Positions 37,401-49,915 of a DNA stretch of 64,000 nt are shown piece after piece. The stretch spans positions 39,378,767 to 39,442,766 of the forward strand of contig NC_086251.1 in NCBI RefSeq assembly GCF_021018805.1. The letters are read 5' to 3'. The position numbers and the translations under genes were made by a program. The notes under the pieces were generated by a model, which saw only the letters and a program-made list of their open reading frames with translations, did no database searches and had not been told where the DNA came from. Numbering within the stretch: the first letter of the stretch is position 1; each line of letters starts with the position of its first letter. The DNA is from Prinia subflava. Taxonomy: Eukaryota > Chordata > Aves > Passeriformes > Cisticolidae.

Positions 37401-38575
37401 GAACCTTTCTAACAACTAATGACACAGAATTCAAAAAATGTTGGCTCAAATGAATAGAAGGGCTGCATTGTTTTAAATTCTATTTTTAATCTTTTCTTTA
37501 CAGCAAGGTTACCCTGAAATTTCATATAATTCTGCTCTTATGAAAAGGAATGCCTCCCTTTAGAATGCTATTTTAATATTTTAAAAGTAGCTCAGGTATC
37601 AAAGTTGTAATGTATAAAATTTTATTAAGACATACACAGTGTTGCTATTTAAGACTATTATTACAATGCTTTCAGAAATGCAGTCATTGAAGATTTTACT
37701 TCCTAGAAAACCAAGAATAAATCAGAATATCTTCTGTTAATACATTGTTTCCAACATAGTAAAACACTTAGGTGCAAAGGTCAAATTAGATCACCATTTC
37801 TTTCAATGATATCCCAAATCAAATTCAAGCAGTATACTAGTTGAAAATGCTCTTGTTCTTTTCAGATATCAACATTCTCAGGAGAAATGAAAGAGAAATT
37901 ACAGAATAGTCCCAAATTTGATGTAAATGTAATCATATAAAGGTTGACTTGATAGGGAGGTTTATCCATTTTAACCTGAGTTGCATCTTTACTATACTTG
38001 CTCTGTGTTCTGCAAGATCCACACTGCTGCTCTTTATTTCAGTGTCCTGTTTTCACAGGAGTGAAGTAAAGAGCTGAATTAAGATTGTACCCATGCTCTC
38101 AGTGGTACAATCTGCTGTATACACCTAGATCTTTTCTCCTGTAGTCCTGTAGCTAGGTTTTGCTCTTAGCATATTTTCAGGTACCTTTTGGAATCAAGAA
38201 AATAGCATGATTATAAATTCCAGTTTTAATGGTACATTGAGATTTTAGTCTTCCTAATAATATTTACGTAAACTAGTGTTGTCAAATTGTGGATTCCAAA
38301 ACACTGTTTTGAAGAAGAATGTTGGCAAAGCAGAAAAGTGAGTGTCCTGGTGATTATACTTGATGTAATGTATAGTGTCTGCAGTGGTAGATTGACTTAT
38401 TTCTTTAATGGTGTTTAGATCATGTAAACTAAGGAAAAAATATTGCTAGAGAAAAAAAACCCATAATGTGTGTTTGGTTCTTCAGTAGTTTTATTAACAC
38501 CTTCATGACTGCAAACACACAATTTTCATGCTGGACATGGAAAAAGAGTTACGTCTGGGATTCTGTGATTTTTGG

Positions 38576-38602
38576 TTGTGTGTGTGTGTGTTGTGTCTGT
38601 GT
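38576..38602 (+). repeat. Short TG microsatellite
   Basis: An interrupted TG dinucleotide tract: seven TG units followed by TTGTGTCTGTGT. Confidence 0.9.
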
Positions 38603-40271
38603 CATAAACAGAGCAAAAACTTACAATCAAATGTGTCTTAATATTTTTTCTGTCTCCCTATCTATGAGAAAATGTCTTTTTTTCTTGCAATAAAAATGAA
38701 ACTGTACATTAAGGAAGTTTACCACACACACTGAGAGAATGTACTAGGTCAGAAAAATTCACTGCCTTTAAAATAGGTAATCTTACCAAAAATAAGCTCA
38801 GAATTCTAAGAGAAGTGATGAAATATAACAACAGATAAGTGAATGGAATTTTTAATAGTACTTTTGGGTGCCTAAAAATGTTTAAAATTTTTTCAAATAG
38901 AGGATTGGATCATTCTGGTTTATCTACTATAGCAGATACCTGATGAGCAGTATGTTGTTAGGCCTTATTTTGTGTTTCACATTTGTATGTGTTGGTATGT
39001 CCTTAAAACTTCCGTCTCAAGATTCTTTAGCATTCTTTATTTTACTTAGGCCTCATTTATAATTTTCTCAATTCTGAAGCTTTCTGTTTCACAGTTTGTC
39101 TTTTTTTAGCGTTTTCATGAGGCAGGCTTCATTGTCCTATACACTGACTTGCTCAGGAATGGGGTGCATATACATGATGGGAAGCTCAGTTCTGTGTTGT
39201 CCACAGTCACTAAGACACCACAAAAGACTGACATTTCCAGGTCATTCATTTGAGACAGCAATGCTTACATGGGTATTATATCACAATTCTTACTCCTTTT
39301 TTTGCTAGTGTTTTCAGGAAGTATGTATTAAAATACTTTTTATCAATTAGTTGTCTTTCTTTTGTTCCTGCAGTCTATTAGCTTTTAGTTTTGGTGATCA
39401 TATCTAAACTACTTGCTTGTAATACGTTGTTGTAAAATGCTTCTCCTGGTACTCTGCTTTTCCCTAGTTCTAACAGTTGTTCCCATAAGTCTTCTTGGTA
39501 CTTTGTCTGGTTTGTTTTCTTTTTTTTTTTTTAATTTTTGTAAAACAGGTTTTTTTGGTACAGCAAATAACTGTCTGCAGACAACTAACTTCTCTTTCAA
39601 ACCAAGGAACCTTTTATAGTTAACATAAAAAGAGAAAAATATAATTTGGTTTACAACTTGCAGATTTTTAATCATTAAAATAAATGCTCAGCAGACAGCA
39701 GTGTCTACATGTATAGACACAGAGTAGCAAGTGCTAATTTTTTCATTTTTTGTCATAAAGTTAAATATTTAAAGAAAATTATCTTAAAACTTCTTTCAAT
39801 ATGTTATATGTGGGACAATTAGAGTAACCTCTTAGTATAAAAAATACAAGTCTAAAAATTTCATCTGTATTTTCTAATAAAGGGCTGGATCCTTGATTTG
39901 GGAGGAGGGTCTTTGCTTGCATTTCAAAAAGCATGTATTCTTTCTTTTTTATGTACTTACTTAATACATAGAAGCCAAAAATCTAGCCATATATTGGCAT
40001 AACCAGGAGCAGAAATTCAACCCAACATTCTGATAAATATCTTATCTGATTCATAGCTTTTTTGGCGTGCTATTGGACCAGGGAGAAACTGTATAATGAT
40101 ACACATTTTAAAAATGGAGCTTTAGTACTGTCTGGGATTGTAACTTGCTTTTGTCTGATGCTTTCACTACTGCAGAAATGGTGATGGGGTTATTTACGTT
40201 AAGTCGTTTGGCTTGTTGAAAAAAAATATGCCCACACTCCTCTACTTAATGGGATTCTTTCCTCGTTGCAG

Positions 40272-40379
40272 TGCAAACGGCTGGAGCAGGAGCTTCATCA
40301 TCTGAAAGAGCAGAACCAGACTTCAGCAAACAACACGAGACATATGACTGCTGAAAACAATCAAGAACGTGCTCTGAAG
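40272..40379 (+). CDS. MIPOL1: MIPOL1 internal coding exon F
   Basis: A 108-nt exon of exactly 36 codons. It encodes CKRLEQELHHLKEQNQTSAN and ends MTAENNQERALK. This matches the human CKRLEQELHHVKEQNQTSAN...LTAENNQERALK stretch almost residue for residue. The acceptor is CCTCGTTGCAG and the donor is AAG/GTAAAT, so both ends are phase 0. The peptide is a classic heptad coiled coil. The next human residues (beginning AKLLSMQQ) were looked for in all of 40380-64000 and not found, so the remaining C-terminal exons probably lie beyond the window. Confidence 0.95.
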
Positions 40380-42194
40380 GTAAATCTCCATTTCTTCTTG
40401 CAGGCAAATTAAGGTTGTAAGCCCCTGGTGCCAGCTTTCTGGGCTGCATATATCAGTTGTGTACATTTCGGCAGAAGTGAGCTATGGTGTTTGCCAACAA
40501 CTGCTTCTTTAAACACAGATACAGCACCCTTCTGTTATGGTTTTGTTTTATTTTATTTCGCATATGAAAGCAACAAGAAAATATATCCTCTAAGTTATTG
40601 GGCTGATAATTAACGCGAAATTCTTTAGATCTCTCCTTGCAATATTACATCATATAAGGTGAAGAAAACTGCAACTATTTGCCTCATGGTACCTTTCGAA
40701 AACGAATATTTTAAAGCATGGCTGTTTGATCTGCTCCCAGCAGTGTGTGCTATATTAATAACATTGTTGACCGATACTACTAGTGACCACATAGTTGATA
40801 CTACTATTTGCAAAAGGGTAGCTACTTGGAATTGGGAGGAGGAATAATAAGTCTTGTCAATAAGAATAAAAATGAGCAGAGAGGCGGGAGAGGGTCAGAG
40901 AAAGGACAGCGTAAAGTGACAGGTTATTGCTGCTTTGAGAAAGGGAAATTGTAATGTCAGTGGAATTGATAGCTACATACCCTGCAATCTCACTGCTAGC
41001 CAGGATAAGAGACTATGCCAGGTAAGATGTGCAAGCATTATGCACACCTCTTCAGCCACTTTATTCTTAAAAATCTTTTTTATTGGTAGTGGAGATACAA
41101 TACAAATAAAGAAGCTACTCTTTTTATACTGTATTGTCATTTTATAACTGATTTATACATTAAGATCCAAAGTTATCTCATTTATAGATAGATTTTCCTT
41201 TTCCTCATTTTTCTTTTTTTTTTTTTTTGATTTGGGAAACATCATTATACATACAACAACTTGACCCAAAGCCAAGTATAAGAATAAAAGTAAACCCTTG
41301 TGTAGTTTGACATTTCTCAGTAAGAAAAACAATAAATGTAATAATAAATGGAGAGAGGCTGTGTGCCACACAGATGCTGTATATTCCATGGGATTATAAT
41401 TGCCATCAAAATCTACAATGAATACTACAAAATCAGGTGTGCGATACTGAAAGCAGATGACTAGAAATGGAGATCATAAACATTCAGGGCTGTTTCTGAC
41501 TGCAATAACAGCATTGTTTGTAATCTGGTGTCACTTAAAGTTAGTGCTTGCCACGCATGCTACTTATTGAACATAGTATTGTTTTTCATTAATTGCATGC
41601 TGACTTGTTTTTTCTGTACCATTGAAAATATTGTGCAGAGAGCCTTTCTGCTAGAAAAAAAGATTTTTTTAAGCTACACTTTTTGCATTTAATATTGTCT
41701 GACATAACGCTTAGAGAATAATTATATTTTTAGAGCAAGAAGTGATTTGATAGTTCAGAGCGTTACTAGGATTTCATTCTAAGCCTGATATTGCTCTCCC
41801 AGCACCTAATCTTTAAAGAATTTCATTTCTGACTGTCGCAGGAATTTTTTTATTTTTCAAAGTTAAAGGTTAATTGATCATAGTCTCTTAGAGATGAGAG
41901 TCTGGGGAGGAAAAAAAAGACCGCTCTTCAATTTTTTTAAAGTTGAACTTTTTAATGTTGTAGAGTTTGTCTCAGTTCATATTACTGTTGCCTACAGTGA
42001 AGACAGGTCCTTTGGAATATTTTTTAAAAGGCCAGATTCTATTCTTGACTTTGAAAACTTTAAAATGCCCCAATAAAATATTGCCAATAGTAGTTAGCTT
42101 TGATATGCAGCACATGAGCATGCATCCTGACCTCATGTAAATGAAACACTTATCACCCACTTTTAGTGTAAGCACAACCTGGAACACTGGTGTC

Positions 42195-42545
42195 TGGTAA
42201 GGGTGAGCGCCGTCAATGACTCGCTTTGGGTGGGTTTGGTCGGTGCTCTGGGGCTGGCTGCAGATGGCTGGTGAGCTTCTGCTGCTGTCAGTGGCACAGC
42301 TCCCAGAGAAGGGAATCGCCAGCCAGAGCCCTGTGACAGGTCACACACCTGCCCTGTGAAACCCTCGTGTCCTTGGCTCTCACCTCCCGCCTCTCGTACG
42401 CACTCGGGAGCTCCTGGGAGGCTGCATGCAGAGTGCAGGTACCGACCCAACATCCCATCCTGTCCCCTCTCCACTGCAGAACACTCTCTGGACATTTGAC
42501 CATTTGCAGAGAAATAGGACACGTCATTTGTCTCTGTGCTGCAGG
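42195..42545 (+). other. GC-rich island with an exon-like segment
   Basis: A sharply GC-rich block with more than eight CpGs (GAGCGCCGTC, CTCGTACGCACTCGG, TACCGACC) set in AT-rich intron. It begins at a donor-like CTG/GTAAGG. Near its end, a pyrimidine tract CCTGTCCCCTCTCCACTGCAG is followed by 66 bases (42480-42545) open in the phase of exon F, then CAGG/GTAAAT. The peptide, starting NTLWTFDHLQRNR, is not a part of MIPOL1 that I know. Minus-strand open frames of 79 and 119 codons overlap the block and are unrecognised. It may be a regulatory element, an alternative exon or the remains of an insertion. Confidence 0.35.
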
Positions 42546-45514
42546 GTAAATATCAAATCAGCTTTTATTGTCACCGTAATCCAAGGAATTACATTTGTTT
42601 TAACCACCTCCACATGCAAACTAGGGAGCTGTGCTATGTGTTATTAACCTGTCCAGCAGAAGAAATCCAGGTATTTCTTCTGAGTCTGTCCAGGACAGTT
42701 TGTATCAAGGAAGGGTTTTTTAAAAAAACCTGTAATTTTTCCTGTTCTCTTACACTTAATTAACGTTGAGACAATCTGTTGATTCAGTTCGGCAAAAGAT
42801 GTATCCTGAGGATGAGGAGTTTGATATGCTTTAGATTTTCTTAAGGGAGAAACAGAAGTGTAAACATCAGTTGTGGTGCAGGAATATTTGCAATCTTAAC
42901 TGGATAAAAATTAGGTAATCAGGATCAGATAGATTAGGATGGTGTGAAAGTCTGTGATAAAAGATGAGATCATTACCTCTATAGGACCCTGAAATACATT
43001 TAAGAACAAAACCCAATGGCTGTTGTTTCTTCTTTACTTTTTAAAATCATCTCACAGCAGTGAGTTGCTTGGAAGGGAAAAAGTGTAAGACCAAGCCACA
43101 AGAAACATATTTCATTCCACTAATGTTAGGGTCTATTAGGTTGAAGAAGCTGCAAGCTTTCAGATTTATTTTTTGGTATGTCGGCTCACAGGGCTACTGC
43201 TACCCTTCTTTGAGACAGTAGCCATCCATAGTCAGAAGTGAGGCAAAGAGGCAGGGAGACTCATTATAACTGTGGGAGATGTGTGATGGCAGTAATTTGG
43301 CTAGATTCATGATCTGGAAATCACAACAATGATATAAGCACTCGTGCAGATTTTTGTTTATACATATTTAGATTCCATGTCACACCTGAGGATAATGTGA
43401 CAGCTAAAACATACTACACAGAAGGCACGCAGTGCACATTGTAACATGCTCTTTCATCTTACTGTGCCATATAACATCTGCACATCTTGGTAAGACAGCT
43501 CTTCTTAACTAATCTCTGTGTACATTTTAATAGTATGTAATTTAAAATTTCCCTATTTCATGTATTTATTGCATGGAAAATTCCTTACAGTACTGTGGGC
43601 CATTCAGCCCCACAGTTGCAAACTGGTATGCCTAGTTTTTATGATATTCTTATTGGTCATAAGGGATTGTATTAATTGACTGGAAAGGCCAATTTCAAAT
43701 CTTCCCTCCAGGCAGTGACCATAGCTGCACAGAGGTCATGCAGAGAAGCATGTGGGTCCCTATTTCCATAGTTAAAGTAAAATAATCCTCTTCTTTGTGA
43801 AACCATTTTTTAAAATCTCTTATTATATTTCACATTGAATTATAGCTAAATCTTGTAGGGATAATTGCTTCCTAAGGGTCTATACATTTGCACTCTTAGT
43901 ACATTTTCATAAAATAAGATCTGAGAGTGCTTTGCAGTTCTAATGTGTCAGGGTCTATATGCAAGATTATTCATTTTTGCTTGGCCTTCATAATTAACAT
44001 TTGGTCTCTACTGATTCTGATAAATGTATTCCCATAATGCACAGAAACAACTGATTCAATTAAACATAGAAAAATTGAAGAATTGCTACTTTTTCATTAT
44101 TTTTCAAATATTCATTCATTTTACTGTTGTTGGCTTTGTAGTGTGCAATTTTCGAATTCAGTTTTCACTAATGCATTTTTTCTAAAGAAAAATAAAAATT
44201 TTGCCAGTGTACTTGTCCTCTTTACTAAGTTGAAGAAGAATAGGAAATAATTCTTGTGAAATCAATAACTTAATGTGAAATCTCATGAAAAATGTTTAAT
44301 TGCATTTGACTGAAATAGAGAGAGGAAACTTTTTTCCCCACAGGCCCTCTCTATTTTGTAATTTCTAATTAGGTAGTATATTCTTCTTAAAGCGGCTATT
44401 AATCTACTTTAAAGATCAGAAAGACATACTAATTTTATTTTCAAGGCAAACTTTAGAAAATAATAGGACTATTTCATGGTGATATACAAATAAGATGCCC
44501 TTTACTGACTAAATGAGGTTACTCCATCCAATTATGATGTCAACAGAACTTGCAAGGATTATTAATCTCCTTCAGTGCTGTTGAGATGTTACGTCTTTTC
44601 TTATGATCAGCTTTTTTTTTGTAATGTCTGCCTTTCTTTTTAGTTGTGATTTTTTGTAGAATTTATTCTACATGCTTTCATAGTTTTATGAAGAATATAA
44701 TAAATTTAGAGTTAGAGTCAAGAAAATGACCTGAAGAAGCCATCAGAAGTTTGTCTGCAGTAGAGTCATCATAAAGCAGCTGTGCCTGATGTCTTCTGCT
44801 TTCTGCTGACATGTAAGAATCAGATCAAGGGCAGGAAATCCACAATGCATAGCAGTTTGGTAGTTATTCCAGTGATGATGCCTGTGAAGAAGCCACTCTA
44901 GAATACTTAAGTATTCCTTGATGCCTCTCATAAATCATATTAAGTTCTTTTTGATTCCCAGAATTTCCCAGATTCTTAGAGCAGAAACCATTTTTCCATA
45001 CCTGCTTGACAACATCAACCACAGAAATAAGTTCAGCTGATTAGTCAACTGTCATCCATGAAAGGCATCATCACAAGAGATTCTGATGTTACAAAAGGTT
45101 AACATTTTTTTCAAAAGCTTTACCATGAAGTATAAAATGTTTGTTACTATTGAAAAGCACATGCTATTCATGCTATTAAGGCATACAGTATTAAGTATGG
45201 AAAAACGTCCTTTGTTCAGATGATGTGGTATTTATTTGCAAAAATGAAGTAATTCTAACTGGTTTTAGGTTTGGTGCTTCAGAGCTGAAGTTTCATAAGT
45301 TTAATAAGTTGAGAGCTGGCTTATGGCTATAAAGCCTCTGATTTCAACAGAGACATGTTTTTGAAATGTAATCCAGGGAAACTTGTCTGAATCAATGATG
45401 GGAAACCAAGAGATTTCAATCTCTTCTATTCAAATTCCAGTTCAGTGTATAATTTTTACCTTTGAATAGTTATTAATTTCATCCTTTCATAATAATTTTA
45501 CATGGAGCAGCAGA

Positions 45515-45571
45515 GATCACATTAATTCATTGCGATCACATTAATTCATTTTGATCCCATTAATTCAGCTG
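45515..45571 (+). repeat. Three tandem copies of a 19-bp unit
   Basis: GATCACATTAATTCATTGC, GATCACATTAATTCATTTT and GATCCCATTAATTCAGCTG follow each other without a gap. Copies one and two differ only in the last two bases. Copy three has also diverged. It is a small minisatellite, likely from slippage. Confidence 0.93.
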
Positions 45572-47186
45572 GAATGTGAGTTTGGAATGTGTCAAGGCCC
45601 AGCCACATCCAGAGCACCGCTCTGCCACCTTCGGCTATTGCGACTGTTGCGCTGTAGTTACTGCAGTGCTGTGTGACTGATGGAAAGCAGCTGCTGGTCT
45701 GCCTGTGTGTTGGAGCTAACAGATGAATGGGTGTGTTTTCCACTGCTGAGATGAGTACTACACCTGTCTTCAGCTCCTAGTTACAAAGTTTAAACTATAC
45801 ACTGCGAAGTTTAAAACTTGCTACTGATCCAGTTGTCCGTATGGTGTTATTGTTGGGTACAGATTACATTTTAATTAGAGTGGTTGTTTTTTGGGGGTTT
45901 TTTTTCGATGAAGCACTTCAGCAAGATTCATATGTTGGACAATCCACCCTTTTCTCTCACATTTTGTTATGAGTTCATCTGGCCAATGTTTGTTGTTGCC
46001 TCTGTATCTTAGAAAATAGCAACCTGTGAATTCTCAGCTCATGAGCTCACTCTGTGGAGTTAACCCAAAAGCAGTCATGCCTTTCGTCCAGGATGTCATA
46101 CGCTGCTATCTAGAAAAAAGGCCTACTGTCATATTTGCTAATTATTTTATAGGTGTGTTTGAAGATAGAATGCCAGCTTCATATTGGAAATGGAAGGGGT
46201 GAAGTAGATGGCAGATCTGTCCCTCAGTAAGAGGAGATACACTGTGCCCTTGCATTTACTTAGGGTCTGTATCTGTTTTTCTGAAACTAAAGGAACATTT
46301 CAGGACCAATGGGAATAGTTAACAGGCTTCTTGGAAGTTGTCTCTAGCAAAGAATACATTGTTGCAGTTAATTCTGAAAAGTTTTTCATGCTATTCTTCC
46401 AATAACTTACTACATGGGGATGAAATACTAAAGGATTTGTGAAAGTAAGCAGCAATTTCTAACTTTGTGCAAGAGCTGTTTCAGTAGTTTGATTTCTTCT
46501 CCTAAGAAGGATTCCTCTTACTCAGCTTTCAGAAGAGTTGTTCACATTGTAGAAAGCCATAATGAATTCCTTTCTCTTGCTAGTACCTACCCTAACACAG
46601 GATGTGCCATCATTTCAATGCTTGGGCAAGGTGAGAAAAAAAATTGCTACCCTGTCAATAAAACTTGTTATAAAGCACGTGAGATCACTGTTAATTTTTA
46701 GAGTGGAGGTTTGATGAGGTTTTAATGCCTAAATTGCTTTTAATTGCATAGTGCAGATGAAAATAAAAGACTAGTAAAACTTGAAGCATGCTGCTGACAA
46801 CCTGGACGTGAATAAGAAGGCACAAACATTTTTCTTCTGTTGCTGCTTCCTAGACACTTTATCAGACCGGGTAGACACAGTTGCAATCTTAATTGCACTG
46901 AACAGAGCCTTTGCTTTTGCTGCACCCAGAAACACTTAATCACAAGGTCTTAAAGTATGTCACTGAGGTTAGACACAAGTCTGTTGAGCTCTTATCCATG
47001 CTAGAAGAATGATTAGTCGCTTTATGGCTTGGTGTTATTAAATAGCACCATACACTTCAGAGGATATCAGTGTGAGCTGCTGCATCATGCCATAAATGAA
47101 CACTAAAATGAAGCCACAAAAACTCCTGCAGAATAATTCTGTCTATGTTCCACTTCAATACTATTTTTCTGGGTTAATTTCTCTTT

Positions 47187-47266
47187 AAGTTACAGTGTCT
47201 CCAAAAGCTATTGCTACAGACTCTGACAGAAGTCTGTAGCAATAGCTTTTGGAGACACTATAACTT
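47187..47266. repeat. 36-bp near-perfect inverted repeat (hairpin)
   Basis: The left arm 47187-47222 begins AAGTTACAGTGTCTCC and ends TGCTACAGACT. After an 8-base loop, CTGACAGA, the right arm 47231-47266 is its reverse complement except for one position. A minus-strand transcript would have a G-U pair at that position, so the stem would be fully paired. The arms are not low-complexity. There is no coding frame or known repeat tail. It could be a recent template-switch palindrome, a small foldback element or a hairpin RNA precursor. Confidence 0.9.
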
Positions 47267-47280
47267 GGTCCACCAAGTTA
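47261..47280. repeat. 20-bp palindrome overlapping the hairpin end
   Basis: TAACTTGGT, two bases CC, then ACCAAGTTA. The arms are exact. The first six bases are also the end of the larger right arm, so AAGTTA or its complement occurs three times across the cluster. Confidence 0.88.
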
Positions 47281-49003
47281 CTGCATTTCTGGAGAGGGAG
47301 AAAATAACTCATATAATCCTACAGTGACCAACCCCCCCTCAAGCCCAGTGGAAAAAATGTGAGCATTTGGTGACTGGTCTTTAAAGCAGTCATTTGAAAT
47401 TTCCTTGGTCCAAATTGTTCTTTTAAGGCAAGTTTCATTATTCAGGGCTGGAGATCTTCAAGGGAGGCCTCAAAGGATTTCTCCTTCATCTACTGTCATA
47501 TATTTAGGAGTATAACAGTTTGCTTATGTATATCCCTTATAGGCAGGAAGTGAGTAATTTAGTGTATGTATTTGTCCATGAATCAGAAATCTGATCTACT
47601 AGTCTCACAATCAGTGACTCGTTTTATTAATTGTTTGGGGTTTTTTTTAACCCATGAAGCCTAGCTAGTAGACTTTATTGAGTTATGTAGGTTTTGATAG
47701 AAAGTTGTTCACAAATACAGTAACATTCTTAGTCTCCTCCCATCTGGTAGCTAATGTTTTAGCACTGATAGACATTTGTACTTTTGACCAAAAATACCTT
47801 GTGTAGGGAGCTGAACATTAGAATAATTGCTTAAATGGGCCATAAGCAAATAATACAATATTGTTCCATGATGGAAAATATGAGAATAAAATTATGAGAT
47901 GTTTGCCCTTCACTGGGAGTGAAGTTGCCCCGAAACACAGGCCTCCCGAGTTCAATAAAACTGGTTTATCTGAAATGTCTACTTGGGAGTTGAAAAGAAA
48001 TTGTGTCTGGTAACATTAGTACTTGCATGATTTTCAGTGATCGGCTTCCGATAACATTAAGTGGTTGTGAGGATGGATGGCAGGGATACTTGTACAGATC
48101 TTGGTTCACCAAATCATTGCTGCAGGCCAGAATTTTGAATGCATTCAAACCTTGAGTTGTTTTCAAATAGAAGGAAACAAATAGACATACCCAAGCTCTT
48201 GCCTTGGCTTCCTTGGTTGCACTGGCCATGCCACCTTCCTGTATGTTTAAGGCTGTCCTTTCACTACACCATCTGGCATGTCAGCCCTGTGTGTACAGTG
48301 TTCTCTGCACAGCAGCTACTCAGGATTTCTTGGACTCTGTTCAAATGAAAGAAGACCAAACACTTGTGTTTCTTACCTACTGTGATCTCAAGTCTTTCAG
48401 AATCATTTCAAAGCAAGGAAATATATGGATAAGAGGGAAAAAATATTTGTCCATCCCGAGAAGAGTTGAATCTGTATAATTAAAAATGCTTATCTAGAGC
48501 ACTGTATCTCTTTAGCATGCTGCATATTGCTGTAAACAGCTACCCAAGAGGGGCACTGAATGTATCTTGGAAGAATGAAGAAACTATATCTTGGCTCAAT
48601 GATCTTGTTCACCTTGCCCAAGGAGTGTAAGTCTTCCTTCTCTCCTGTTAATAGATGCTGAACATCTCTTAACCAAAGCAGGTAGGTTTACTGAACTTTG
48701 ATTCAGTTCTGAGCATTAACGAATTCATTACTCATTCACATTTGGTGTTTGATGCTGGCTTTCATCTGTTGCACTACAAATTCCATGCAGGTCTGTTGCT
48801 TTTTATTTGACAGCCTTCATATCTCTCTTGGCACCAGATTACTCCTGACAATCTCAAACATCAACAGTTTGTATATACCATATCCAGCCCTCTTTCTCAT
48901 TGGTGGTGATGTGGTCATTTAAGTCTTTTGGCTGAGTCTTTTATGTTTTGGCTTCCATTTCATAGGTGGAAATTGTCTTCCCATAAGGTCAGTCAGTGGT
49001 ACT

Positions 49004-49041
49004 GCTTCTGATTATCAGAAGCATTAATTTCTGATTAATGC
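49004..49041. repeat. Two abutting perfect hairpins
   Basis: GCTTCTGAT-T-ATCAGAAGC (49004-49022) shares its last GC with GCATTAAT-TTCTG-ATTAATGC (49021-49041). Both stems are exact. The first extends one more pair outwards. Confidence 0.8.
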
Positions 49042-49810
49042 AGCAGGTTCTTGGAATACAGTATTTTGATTTCAGGTGACTCTAAATCTGGACTATCATT
49101 CTCACAGTCATTTAGGCTACTTTCACTTCATCACGTCTGCTATGCAAAGAATCATCTCTTTCATGGTAATAGGTTTCTATGACCATATCAGCAAGAACCT
49201 CTCTTCCATGTTTTTTATTTAACCATTCTGTAATTGTGCATTAGCTTAACATTTTGGAAATACTTTGCACTTTCACACACCTGCTCCTCCTTATAGCAGA
49301 ACAGATCTCATTTTGTATGATTGATGCATTTGACTTTCTGGAAGCTTTTTCCTTACTGAGTTCCACTGCCACTTGGTCTTACAGTGTGAAGGGTGCTACA
49401 TTTCAGTGTTCTACAGCATTTTTAGGGTTTTGTCTAAACTCTGTTAAAGGACCTCAAAACTGGAACAGTTTATGGGCCTGGGTCAGATCTCAGATATATG
49501 TATTCTACAAATATGTATTATGAAATAAAGAGACGTTCTGAAGTTGTAGAAAATGAAACAAACTATGCAGGCATCCCGTAGCCAATTAGGAAGCTGTCTG
49601 CTACCTGCTTTTTTGCTCCTTATCTCCATGGAGGTGACAGCCATGCCTTAAACCTGTGATTAAAAAAACAGTGTGTTCTAAAATGCACTGAAATTCATCA
49701 GTATCTTGTGAATTAGAGTCACAGAGTCTGATATGTAAGCAAAACATACTTTAGAAACCACAGTCATGTTAGGAAAGCTGCTTATGTGTGTTCAAAAATG
49801 TGTACATGCT

Positions 49811-49915
49811 GTACTTAGAGTCATGGTTTAGTGACGGACTTAGCAGTGCTGCGTTAATTGTTGCACTTGACCATAGATATCTTTTCCAACTTTCACAATT
49901 CTATGATGATTCTCT
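49811..49915 (+). mobile_element. CR1 LINE 3' tail, truncated
   Basis: It carries the conserved end of CR1 in sense orientation: TCATGGTTTAGTGACGGACT, TAGCAGTGCTG, GATATCTTTTCCAACTTTC and terminal ATTCTATGATGATTCT. It is about 105 bp long, severely 5'-truncated and point-mutated, with no open frame. It lies in the same orientation as MIPOL1. Confidence 0.88.

Larger units (their letters stand above)
19227..40271 (+). other. MIPOL1: MIPOL1 intron E-F (21 kb)
   Basis: A large phase-0 intron with donor GTAAGT and acceptor CTTTCCTCGTTGCAG. A 14-base T run at 19263-19276 lies just inside the donor side. Other identified content is the unassigned minus-strand frame at 23116-23373, the GGTTT array at 26785-26838, palindromes at 31509-31530 and 37360-37400, and a TG-rich tract at 38576-38602. 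A 16-base segment (TTTTTCCCTAGCATAT) occurs twice, about 40 bp apart, at 35382-35437. I see no CR1 tail, tRNA or further MIPOL1 exon. Introns of this gene are known to hold long-range control elements of the neighbouring FOXA1 gene in mammals. I cannot point to one here from sequence alone. Confidence 0.75.

Noticed and set aside
44743..44931. Minus-strand 62-codon frame that looked like a possible LINE or gene fragment
   Set aside because: Too short, with no recognisable motif and no CR1 or LTR sequence alongside.
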